Source: a virus
Reading direction: 5' to 3' (one strand)
Length of the DNA stretch: 21,125 bases
Virus record (IMG/VR): IMGVR_UViG_3300005435_000256
Span: 1 to 21,125 of that record
This document shows positions 14,226 to 21,125 of the stretch, one piece after another. Both the position numbers and the translations under genes were made by a program. The notes beneath the pieces are model-generated. The model was not told where the DNA came from. It searched no databases and worked only from the letters and a program-made list of their open reading frames with translations. Every line of letters begins with the position of its first letter. Positions within the stretch are counted from its first letter, which is position 1.

Positions 14226-16697
14226 ATGCCCTACAGCATCACGACAGAGGACGGCATCACCGTCGACAACATCCCGGACCATCTGCAGCCCGACGCGCCC
14301 GAGCTCAAGCAGCGCGTCGCGCAGATCAGGGCCGTGGCAGACGCGAACAAGCCGGCGGCGAAGCCCGTCGAGAAGATCTCGACCCTCGAGCGCGTAGCCA
14401 CGGGTGCTGCTGACCCGGTGCACGCCGGTGCGCAGCTGCTGACCCACGTGCTGCCGACCGGTGTTGTGAACGCCGTCAACAGCGCCAACAACTGGCTTGC
14501 CGACAAGACCGGCCTCGTGGCGAAGGTGCCAGAGGGCGGCGTCGACCAAATGGTGCGAGACCGCGAAACGGAGTATCAAGCGCGCCGTCAGGCATCGGAA
14601 GCGCCAACGCTGTCTGGCTTGGTCACCGGCCAGAAGCCGGAGCCGGGTTTCGACTGGGCGCGGCTGGGCGGCAATGTGGTCAGCCCAGCAAACCTGGTTC
14701 TTGGTACGCGGGCGGCTGGCGCTGCCGAGGCCCTGGTGCCGGCCATCACTCGCCTATTCCCTGCGCTGGGCCGGCTGGGCCAGGCACTGCCGATGGTCGC
14801 AACCGGTGCTGCATCCGGGGCTGCCGGAGGCGTAGCCACACCGGTGACCGACATCCCACAGGGCGGGTCGTTCGCCGGCGAAAAGGCCAGCCAGGTCCTG
14901 GGTGCCGGCGCTGCTGGGGGCGTGCTGGGTCCCGTTGCCCAGAAGGCGGGAGAGGTCGTCGCCAAGGGCGTGCGCGGCATCACCGCGGCAAAGCCAGTGG
15001 CGCCCACCGCGGAGCAGGTGAACGTTGCCATGAACAACCTGTTTGATTCGCAGGGCGTGAAGCTGCAGGACGTGCCAAAGGTCGTTCAGGATTCGGTGTC
15101 ACGGCAGCTTACCGAGGCGCTGACTGCCGGTCGCAAGCTCGACCCTGCCGCCATGGTGCGCCGCGCCGAGGCGGAAGCCGTGGGCCTCACGGGCGATGCG
15201 GGAATGACGGTTGGCCAGGCCAGCCGCAACCCCATCCAATTGGCGCAGGAGAAGAACCTGAGCGGCGTGGTGCTGGACGGCCCCCAGGGCCAGTACAACC
15301 CGATGGCGGACCGCATCAACAACCAGAATATCGCGCTGCAGGAGGTCTTCAAACGCGCCGGAGCGGGCGGCGCGGTCGACAACACGACGGCAGGCGACAA
15401 GATCCTGCGCGGGCTGAAAGATGCCGATGTGCCGGTGAAGCAGGGCGTCGACGCGGCCTATGCCAACGCGCGCGCACTGGCCGGGGGCCGCGCTGCCGAG
15501 CTGGAGCGCGAGCACTTCATCCGCACGGCGAACGAGGCCCTCGACCAGGGGCAGTGGGGTCGGTATGTGCCGCCAGAGGTGCGGGGCATGCTGAACGACA
15601 TCGCCACCGGCAAGAGCCCATTCACGGTCGACGCCGAGGTGCAAATCGACAGCATCCTGTCCAAGGCTCAGCGCTCAGCTGGGCAGGGGTCGCCGCAGGC
15701 CTCGGCCATCGGCGTGATCCGCGACAAGCTGCGCGAGACGCCGATGGCACAGCCCAAGCCCCCGATGCAAGGGGCTCCGAGCGTTGCGGAGCAGGCCAAC
15801 GCGGCCGGCGTGGTCGACAACGGCGTCACCGACGTGCCGTTCCGCGAGGTGACGCCAACCGCATTGCCAAGGCCGCCGAGCACCGAGCTCGCCACCGAGC
15901 CGGTGCTTCCGCAGACGCGACAGCCTGGCCGTGCGCTTGGACCGGCATCGCCGGTGCCGCCGACTGCGGCGCCTCCCATCGATGAAGGTGCCGCCGCTCG
16001 CCAGGCCTTCGCTGAGGCTCGCCAGGCAGCCCGCAGTCGGTTCGCGCGCATCGAAGAGACGCCCGCCCTGAAGGCCGCGCTGGAGGACGCAGCACCCGAC
16101 AGCTTCGTCCGAAACTACGTGCTCAACGCGGACGTGCGCGACATCAAGGCCATGCAGAAGGTGCTGGAGGGCAACCCAGAAGCGCTTGGCCAGGCCCGCG
16201 CCCAGGTTGCAGAGCACCTGCGCCAAGCCGCCTTCGGTGCCAACGCCTCCGGTGACAAGACCTTCGCCTCCGAGCGCTACTTGAACACGCTCAAGGGCAT
16301 CGGAAAGCAGAAGCTCGAAGCGTTCTTCACCCCCGAAGAGGTGGTACAGCTGAACCTGGCAGGAAAAGTGGCCAGCGACCTGAACAGCGTCCCAGCAGGG
16401 GCCCGCTACGCCGTCAACAGTTCCGGCTCGGGAGCCGCCGTGTTCAACCTGCTCTCGAAGATCGTTGACGCGGTGCCGGGCGGCAAGTACGTGGGCGGTG
16501 CTGCGCGCTTTCTGGGCAACCAGGCCGGCCAGGTGCAGACGGCCAAGCAGATTCAACAGGCTTTGTCCGGGCAGCTTCCGCGTGAACCGGTGCCGCTACC
16601 CCCTGAGACGCTCGACATGCTCAGGCGGCTGCTGCCCCTGTCGGCTGCGGCGGGAGGCACGGGCGCGGCCTATGCGGGCCAGGACTCGGCTCCATAA
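14226..16697 (+). CDS. Large putative ejection protein
   Basis: An 823-residue protein with GAGG at 14217-14220 before the ATG. The start YSITTEDGITVDNIPDHLQP and then PELKQRVAQIRA (about 2-38) follows an N-terminal motif seen at the head of large virion proteins in many podoviruses. A hydrophobic glycine/alanine-rich region runs over about residues 155-255, apt for membrane contact. A Pro-rich linker covers about 508-590. The C-terminal part is helical, with a final hydrophobic tail (LRRLLPLSAAAGGTGAAYAG). No transglycosylase Glu motif or peptidase motif was found, although such domains often occur in this class. Its length and place just before the spike fit the largest internal core protein. 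Confidence 0.6.
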   Translation: MPYSITTEDGITVDNIPDHLQPDAPELKQRVAQIRAVADANKPAAKPVEKISTLERVATGAADPVHAGAQLLTHVLPTGVVNAVNSANNWLADKTGLVAKVPEGGVDQMVRDRETEYQARRQASEAPTLSGLVTGQKPEPGFDWARLGGNVVSPANLVLGTRAAGAAEALVPAITRLFPALGRLGQALPMVATGAASGAAGGVATPVTDIPQGGSFAGEKASQVLGAGAAGGVLGPVAQKAGEVVAKGVRGITAAKPVAPTAEQVNVAMNNLFDSQGVKLQDVPKVVQDSVSRQLTEALTAGRKLDPAAMVRRAEAEAVGLTGDAGMTVGQASRNPIQLAQEKNLSGVVLDGPQGQYNPMADRINNQNIALQEVFKRAGAGGAVDNTTAGDKILRGLKDADVPVKQGVDAAYANARALAGGRAAELEREHFIRTANEALDQGQWGRYVPPEVRGMLNDIATGKSPFTVDAEVQIDSILSKAQRSAGQGSPQASAIGVIRDKLRETPMAQPKPPMQGAPSVAEQANAAGVVDNGVTDVPFREVTPTALPRPPSTELATEPVLPQTRQPGRALGPASPVPPTAAPPIDEGAAARQAFAEARQAARSRFARIEETPALKAALEDAAPDSFVRNYVLNADVRDIKAMQKVLEGNPEALGQARAQVAEHLRQAAFGANASGDKTFASERYLNTLKGIGKQKLEAFFTPEEVVQLNLAGKVASDLNSVPAGARYAVNSSGSGAAVFNLLSKIVDAVPGGKYVGGAARFLGNQAGQVQTAKQIQQALSGQLPREPVPLPPETLDMLRRLLPLSAAAGGTGAAYAGQDSAP

Positions 16698-16820
16698 CCA
16701 CAGCACGGCAGACCAAAAAATAGGGGACAAGACGCCCGCAAGGGCGCCGCGCAGGGCGTCGTTGTTCATCCCGCCAGTGGACCCAAAACGGCGGGAAAAC
16801 ACAACCCAGGCCACCAGACC
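16698..16820 (+). other. Gap with two hairpins, no gene or promoter seen
   Basis: Two inverted repeats are visible: GACGCCC (16731-16737) with GGGCGTC (16754-16760), and CCCGCC (16770-16775) with GGCGGG (16790-16795). Neither is followed by a T-run, so these are not classical terminators. No convincing promoter is visible. AGG at 16808-16810 may serve the spike start at ten bases. Confidence 0.5.
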
Positions 16821-19190
16821 ATGGCCGGCATGGCACAGGCACCCATCTACACGCGCGTCACCGATTTCTCGCAGGACGAACTGAACAACGTCGGCGGGCG
16901 CTCGACGGTTGGCACGGCGAAGCTTGATGCCGAGCTGGACAACATTCAGGCAACCGTCAACGCGCTGCGAAGCAACCTGACGGCCATCCAGCGCGACGAC
17001 GGGAAGCTGCGGGACTCGTCGCTCAGCATCAACAGCCTTGACGCCACGGTGCTGGCCGCTTTGGGCATCACCGGCGCCATCCGCGGCGCCTGGCTCACTG
17101 CCACGGCCTACGCTGTGCGCGACATCATTCAGCAGGGTGGAAACACCTACATGGCGCTGGTCACGCACACCAGCGGCACGTTCGCAACCGACCTGTCTGC
17201 GGGACGCTGGTTCCAGCTGGGTGGGTCCAGCGCCGTGCGCACCGGCATCGGTGCAGCGACTCGCGCCATCGCCGCAAAGGTGCAGGACTTCACCACCACA
17301 GCCGACACCAACAGCTTGACCGGCGACATGGTGGCAGACGACTCCACCGCCCTGGGCAGCGCCCTGACCGACTTCGCGGCATCCAACCGGACCAGCTTGC
17401 ACTTCGTGAGCGGGATGCGGCACCGGACCACCTCCAACCTGGCCATTGCCGGTGCCCTGAACTACGCGAGCGGTGCTGACACGTTCCTGCGCGGCCACGG
17501 CGCCCGCATCTACGCGGACCACTTGGGCACTGCCTTGACGGTGGGCGACTACACCAATCACGGCCCGGGCTACCGCATCAACTACCACGTCGACGGCCTC
17601 AACTTCTTCGGAAAGACCGGCCAGGACGTGACCACCAGCGGATCGGTCGGCCTTCTCGTCAACAGCACGGCCAATGTCTTCACCGAAGACAACACGATCA
17701 GCGGGTTCCAGTACGGTCTCAAGGGGCAGGGCGCACTGATCTGCGACTTCACGAACCTGACCAGCCGAGACAACGGATTTGGGGCGCACTTCACGGCGGC
17801 CAACGGCTTCAGTCCCAACAGCATCAACCTGTGGGGCGCCAGGCTGATCGAGAACAAGCTGGCCCTTTACATCAACGACACCTCCCAGGGGGAGACCAAC
17901 CTGTTCGGGTGCCAGACTGAGGGCAACAACCAGGGCGGCAACTCCGCGGATGGCAAGGTCATCAGCGACCACCAGAATGCTGGCTACACCAACCTGATTG
18001 GCTGCCACGACGAAGGCAACCCGGGCCAGATCAACCGGCGGTACGTCGGCGGCGACGTCGGCAAGGGCCTGCTGATCGCCGGCTCACAGCTCATCAGCAA
18101 TTCGGGCACGGTGTTGGAGATGACGCAGGGGTCGCTGACCGCAGTGTCGTCGCGGATCACTGGCGGCATCACGAACCAGGTCAACCTGGCGAGCAACGCG
18201 GCCAGCGCAGTGCTCATCAACACCGAGACGAGCCTGAGCGGCACGCTCGATCGGGTGCAGGCGCTGCGGTACGGCAAGACTTCGTTCGGCGCGAACTCGC
18301 CACTTGTCGGCGACCCGCTGCTGTGGGCGCGCCCTGCTGCGATCGCGGACTCCGGCAACATCGTCGCGCGCTGGCAGAACAACAACATCGTCGAGCAGTT
18401 CTACAACACGGCCGGGTCTCGGGTCGGTTATCGCTCCTGGAACACTGGCAGCAATGCCGTTTTCTTCCAGGACCAGGCGTACGGCTACGAGTTCTATGGC
18501 AGCAATGCGGTGCGCTTCTTCGTTGCGCGCAACGGTGCTCAGTCAATTGAACCCGGCGCAGCCAACGCGGTCCTGTGTGGCAGCGCTGTGTTGCCTTGGT
18601 CTGGCGGCAACACACAGGTGGCCTTCACGATCACCTCGGACGAGCGCACGAAGCTCAACCCTGTTGACATCGACGACGCGGCGCTCGACGCTTGGGCAGA
18701 GGTGCGATGGGTGGTTTACCAACTCATCACCTCGTACCAAGAGAAGGGCGACGAAGCTCGACTGCACTCGGGCACCGTGGCCCAGTACATCCTCGGGGCG
18801 TTCGAGCGGCAGGGCTTGGATGGCCGTCGGTTCGCCTTGCTCTGCCATGACAAGTGGGACGACCAGTTCCGCGACGTGCCTGCCGTTCAGGAGCGTGTAC
18901 CCGCCGTGGTGAAGGTCATTCCGGCACACGAGATCCCTGCGCACATCGACAAAGATGGCCTCTTCGTGCTGACCAAAGAGGTGGGCGAGGAGGTCGTCGA
19001 ACTGGAGCCGGCGTATATCCGCGAAGTGTCGCCGGCCACCAAAGAACTCGTGCGCGCGGCGGGCGACTGCTGGTCGGTGCGCTACGAAGAAGCCTTCGCG
19101 TTCGAGGCCGCATGGAACCGGCGCGAGCACAAGCGCATGGCCGCACGTGTCGAGCAGTTGGAGGCGGCCTTGGCTGCCCTGAAGCCGTGA
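16821..19190 (+). CDS. Tail spike/fibre with C-terminal S74 intramolecular chaperone
   Basis: A 789-residue protein. Residues 8-65 (IYTRVTDFSQDELNNVGGRS, then AKLDAELDNIQATVNAL and RDDGKLRD) are the typical virion-binding N-terminus of podovirus fibres. Residues 89-134 (AWLTATAYAVRDIIQQGGNT and onward to AGRWFQL) look like a small carbohydrate-binding domain. Residues about 150-480 contain repeated short strands with N, G and D turns, consistent with a right-handed beta-helix. The C-terminus has ITSDERTK at 604-611, with candidate autocleavage Ser606, and HSGTVAQYI at 649-657, corresponding to the HxGxxAQ motif of the endosialidase-type chaperone (Peptidase_S74). A coiled coil ends it (AARVEQLEAALAALKP). 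The trimer would cut itself after folding. A second ATG at 16830 is possible. Confidence 0.85.
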   Translation: MAGMAQAPIYTRVTDFSQDELNNVGGRSTVGTAKLDAELDNIQATVNALRSNLTAIQRDDGKLRDSSLSINSLDATVLAALGITGAIRGAWLTATAYAVRDIIQQGGNTYMALVTHTSGTFATDLSAGRWFQLGGSSAVRTGIGAATRAIAAKVQDFTTTADTNSLTGDMVADDSTALGSALTDFAASNRTSLHFVSGMRHRTTSNLAIAGALNYASGADTFLRGHGARIYADHLGTALTVGDYTNHGPGYRINYHVDGLNFFGKTGQDVTTSGSVGLLVNSTANVFTEDNTISGFQYGLKGQGALICDFTNLTSRDNGFGAHFTAANGFSPNSINLWGARLIENKLALYINDTSQGETNLFGCQTEGNNQGGNSADGKVISDHQNAGYTNLIGCHDEGNPGQINRRYVGGDVGKGLLIAGSQLISNSGTVLEMTQGSLTAVSSRITGGITNQVNLASNAASAVLINTETSLSGTLDRVQALRYGKTSFGANSPLVGDPLLWARPAAIADSGNIVARWQNNNIVEQFYNTAGSRVGYRSWNTGSNAVFFQDQAYGYEFYGSNAVRFFVARNGAQSIEPGAANAVLCGSAVLPWSGGNTQVAFTITSDERTKLNPVDIDDAALDAWAEVRWVVYQLITSYQEKGDEARLHSGTVAQYILGAFERQGLDGRRFALLCHDKWDDQFRDVPAVQERVPAVVKVIPAHEIPAHIDKDGLFVLTKEVGEEVVELEPAYIREVSPATKELVRAAGDCWSVRYEEAFAFEAAWNRREHKRMAARVEQLEAALAALKP

Positions 19191-19198
19191 GGTGAGCC

Positions 19199-19618
19199 AT
19201 GCAGCTGACGCCACCCCCTCAGCCAGCCCTGGACATCGTGTCCGCAGCGATCAAGGCGTCGGCATTCGTCTTCGGATCTGAGGCGGCGGCACAGTACATC
19301 GGGCCCTATCTGGTCATCATCGTCGCCTCATGCGTGGGCGCCTACCTGGGCACGGTCAAAGACGACACGAAGACCTCCATGGCCACCCTCGTGAACGCAG
19401 CGGTCGGGACCCTTGCAGCCGTGCTGGTCACGGTTTCCATCTCGATGGTGTGCGCCAAGTACACCCCGTTTGAAGCCCAGGTGTGGTTCGTGCCGATCGC
19501 CGGGCTCATCGGGTTTCGCTACAAGCAGATCCCCAGCGACCTGGGCCGGCTGTGGGGCTTCGGCACGCGGCTCCTTGGCGACTGGCTGCGGCTGCGCTTC
19601 AGGGAGACCGAAAAATGA
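19199..19618 (+). CDS. Small membrane protein, holin candidate
   Basis: A 139-residue protein directly after the spike, with AGGTGAG before the ATG. It has two clear hydrophobic segments at about 34-51 (IGPYLVIIVASCVGAYL) and 63-85 (TLVNAAVGTLAAVLVTVSISMVC), and a shorter one near 95-106 (WFVPIAGLIGFRY). The C-terminus is basic (RLRFRETEK), as in many holins. No signal peptidase site is evident. Its position at the end of the virion cluster, overlapping the next membrane-protein gene by ATGA, fits a lysis cassette. Which holin class, or whether it is one, cannot be said from this sequence alone. Confidence 0.6.
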   Translation: MQLTPPPQPALDIVSAAIKASAFVFGSEAAAQYIGPYLVIIVASCVGAYLGTVKDDTKTSMATLVNAAVGTLAAVLVTVSISMVCAKYTPFEAQVWFVPIAGLIGFRYKQIPSDLGRLWGFGTRLLGDWLRLRFRETEK

Positions 19619-19938
19619 TGATGACCCCCACCAACGGTCAGCTGCTGCTTGCCATCGTCAACTGCGTGCTGTGCCTCTTCGTCGCTTACTCGTGCCTGAT
19701 GCGGGCGAAGGTCATGCGGCAGTGGAGCACGCGATGGTCATGGCAGCTGCGCTACGCCGCGCTGTTCGGGGTGTCGGTGGTCGGTGCCTTCGCGCCGCTC
19801 ACCATGGGCGAATGGCCCGGTTGGTTTCACATCTCGATCGAGGGCGCCTTGCTTTCGATCATTGGCCTTGGCGGCTCATGGGAAGAGGACGGAGTTCCCC
19901 CCTACGCGAAAAAACACAACGTGAAAGCCAAAGCCTGA
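19615..19938 (+). CDS. Small membrane protein, second holin/antiholin candidate
   Basis: A 107-residue protein whose ATG overlaps the upstream TGA (ATGATGATG). The first Met at 19615 has AGGGAGA at 19601-19607 at a good distance; the Mets at 19618 and 19621 are also in frame. Hydrophobic segments lie at about 9-28 (QLLLAIVNCVLCLFVAYSCL), 46-64 (RYAALFGVSVVGAFAPLTM) and 71-87. The segments are split by the basic loop MRAKVMRQWSTRWSW. The C-terminus is hydrophilic and basic. Two starts close together recall dual-start holin genes, but this is only a resemblance. It may be a partner or antiholin of the previous gene. Confidence 0.6.
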   Translation: MMMTPTNGQLLLAIVNCVLCLFVAYSCLMRAKVMRQWSTRWSWQLRYAALFGVSVVGAFAPLTMGEWPGWFHISIEGALLSIIGLGGSWEEDGVPPYAKKHNVKAKA

Positions 19939-19947
19939 GCACCACCC

Positions 19948-19960
19948 GCGGCCTGGCCGC
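19948..19960 (+). repeat. Short GC palindrome between lysis-type genes
   Basis: GCGGCC, T, GGCCGC form a perfect short palindrome in the 48-base gap before the secreted-protein gene. No T-run follows, so it is not a full terminator by eye. It may be chance in GC-rich DNA. Confidence 0.35.
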
Positions 19961-19986
19961 ATAACCGCCGATAGTGAGGTCCCCCC

Positions 19987-21125
19987 ATGAAGTCGAAATT
20001 GTCCGTTGTCGCGCTCGCCGCGATGTCCTTTGCTGCGCATGCGCAGACCGCCTCCACGGCGCCCACCACCAAGTACTACACCTTCCCCCGCCCCGGCGCC
20101 CTGTACGACGGCTCAACCCGCGTGAACCAGAAGGACTACTGGAGCGGCCAGGAGTGCCTGGACGACCTTGAAAAAGCAGTGAAAGCGAAGCGTGCGCTCA
20201 ACCCGAGCGCGCCCGTGGTCGGCATGCGTTGCCGCGCGGAGACAGGCGGGGTCAGTGAGCTGGTGCAGCCAGGCAAGAATCCGCCCCCCCCCGTGGACCC
20301 CGACCCCATCCCGCCAGTCAAAGAAAACCCGCCCGTGACATCGATGCCGCCCGGCATCTTGGCGGCCAAGCCCTTCCCGGTTGGTTCGGCTGGGTACAGC
20401 ACCGAGCGCCTGTCCCCGTTCGTGCCCGGCACCGGCCTGCCCGGCATTCAAGGCCCCTACGACGTGGGCGCGTTCCGTCTGCAGTGCCAAGCTTCGCACG
20501 TCGCCAATGACGACCCCATCGTGTACCCAGGGCAGCCCGGCCGCTCGCACCTGCACACGTTTTTCGGCAACACCACGACCGATGCCTACTCGACGAACGC
20601 CTCGCTTGTGGCCAAGGGCAACTCCACCTGTAACGGGGGCACCATCAACCGCACCGGCTACTGGGCGCCGTCGATGATCAACATGACGACGAAGCAGGTC
20701 GTCATGCCGGCCTATGCAGACTTCTACTACAAGACCGGCTACGGCGGCGTGAAGCCGGCCGATGTCAAGCCGTACCCCGCGGGTCTGCGCATGATCGCTG
20801 GTGATCCGATGAATCGCCGAGTCGGCACTGGACAGCCGTACCGCTACATCTGCCACAACACGCTGTCCGCCACGGGCGGCCTCATTGAGGCGCAGACCTT
20901 CGTGAGCTGCCCGGTCGGCGACTACATGAGCATGGAGGTGTTCTTTCCGCAGTGCTGGGACGGCAAGAACCTGGACAGCCCGGACCACAAGAGCCACATG
21001 GCCTACCCGGCTGGCAACGGCTGCCCGCAGTCGCACCCGGTGGCCCTGCCCGAGTACTCGATGCACATCCATTACCTCGTCACGGCCGCCGGCGTAGAGC
21101 GCCAATGGAAGCTGTCGAGCGACGA
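19987..21125 (+). CDS. Secreted DUF1996 protein, cut by the window end
   Basis: At least 379 residues, open to the last base. GAGG at 19976-19979 precedes the ATG. The start MKSKLSVVALAAMSFAAHAQ is a typical Sec signal peptide, with cleavage likely after Ala19. A small domain at about 23-97 holds two cysteines (57 and 82), probably a disulfide, followed by a Pro-rich linker at about 98-118. From about 155 the DUF1996 pattern is clear: SHVANDDPIVYPGQPGRSHL (171-189 region) with THTFFGN, STCNGG, and FPQCWDGKNLDSPDHKSHM (319-338). Six cysteines (167, 215, 289, 308, 323, 346) and many histidines are retained, suggesting a folded, disulfide-stabilised exported domain, maybe metal-binding. The family's role is not known. 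Placement after membrane proteins suggests an envelope role. Confidence 0.8.
   Translation, partial: MKSKLSVVALAAMSFAAHAQTASTAPTTKYYTFPRPGALYDGSTRVNQKDYWSGQECLDDLEKAVKAKRALNPSAPVVGMRCRAETGGVSELVQPGKNPPPPVDPDPIPPVKENPPVTSMPPGILAAKPFPVGSAGYSTERLSPFVPGTGLPGIQGPYDVGAFRLQCQASHVANDDPIVYPGQPGRSHLHTFFGNTTTDAYSTNASLVAKGNSTCNGGTINRTGYWAPSMINMTTKQVVMPAYADFYYKTGYGGVKPADVKPYPAGLRMIAGDPMNRRVGTGQPYRYICHNTLSATGGLIEAQTFVSCPVGDYMSMEVFFPQCWDGKNLDSPDHKSHMAYPAGNGCPQSHPVALPEYSMHIHYLVTAAGVERQWKLSSD

Noticed and set aside
16770-16795. Terminator before the spike gene
   Set aside because: The stem is good but followed by AAAAC, not a T-run, on either strand.

Overview
The window is a GC-rich stretch carrying one continuous block of phage virion genes, all on the + strand and packed tightly, with many start/stop overlaps and stop-to-start gaps of a few bases. 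The gene content and order (portal, scaffold, major capsid protein, adaptor, nozzle-like protein, GNAT-like protein, ejection proteins, spike) and the absence of a tape measure, sheath or baseplate indicate a short-tailed (podovirus-type) tailed phage, either free or as a prophage. The base composition and the Shine-Dalgarno sites suggest a GC-rich proteobacterial host, possibly Burkholderiales; that is inference. No integrase, repressor, terminase, polymerase, tRNA or CRISPR is visible, so lifestyle cannot be judged here.

Layout. Positions 1-612 hold a beta-rich structural protein with an FCCH-like segment. Positions 617-2821 hold the portal gene, interrupted by an in-frame TAG at 2351-2353; reading continues in the same frame for another 155 sense codons, giving a full length close to that of P22-type portals. 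This is the only gene in the window ending in TAG. The scaffold (2818-3942) and major capsid protein (4087-5142) follow, then a strong multi-hairpin terminator (5151-5229) with a UUCG-capped stem. Next come an unknown protein (5259-5861), a head-tail adaptor (5866-6525), a nozzle-like protein (6529-8028) and a GNAT-fold protein like T7 gp13 (8030-8497).

Positions 8508-11307 hold what looks like a host-surface module: an SGNH/GDSL hydrolase with a beta-rich N-terminal domain, a beta-rich 219-residue protein, and a clan GH-A-type glycoside hydrolase with both catalytic glutamates in place. Four proteins (11310-16697) with alanine- and glycine-rich, coiled-coil or membrane-zipper-like character follow and are best read as internal virion/ejection proteins. 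A 123-nt gap with two hairpins leads to a tail spike (16821-19190) that has a head-binding N-terminus, a probable beta-helix and a C-terminal S74 intramolecular chaperone.

The right end holds two small membrane proteins (19199-19618 and 19615-19938), candidates for holin-type lysis proteins, and a secreted DUF1996 protein (19987 onward, cut by the window end) with a signal peptide and proline-rich linker. No endolysin is recognisable. Together the genes build the capsid and tail, degrade and bind a host surface polysaccharide, deliver DNA through ejection proteins, and probably start lysis or modify the envelope at the end of the cluster.
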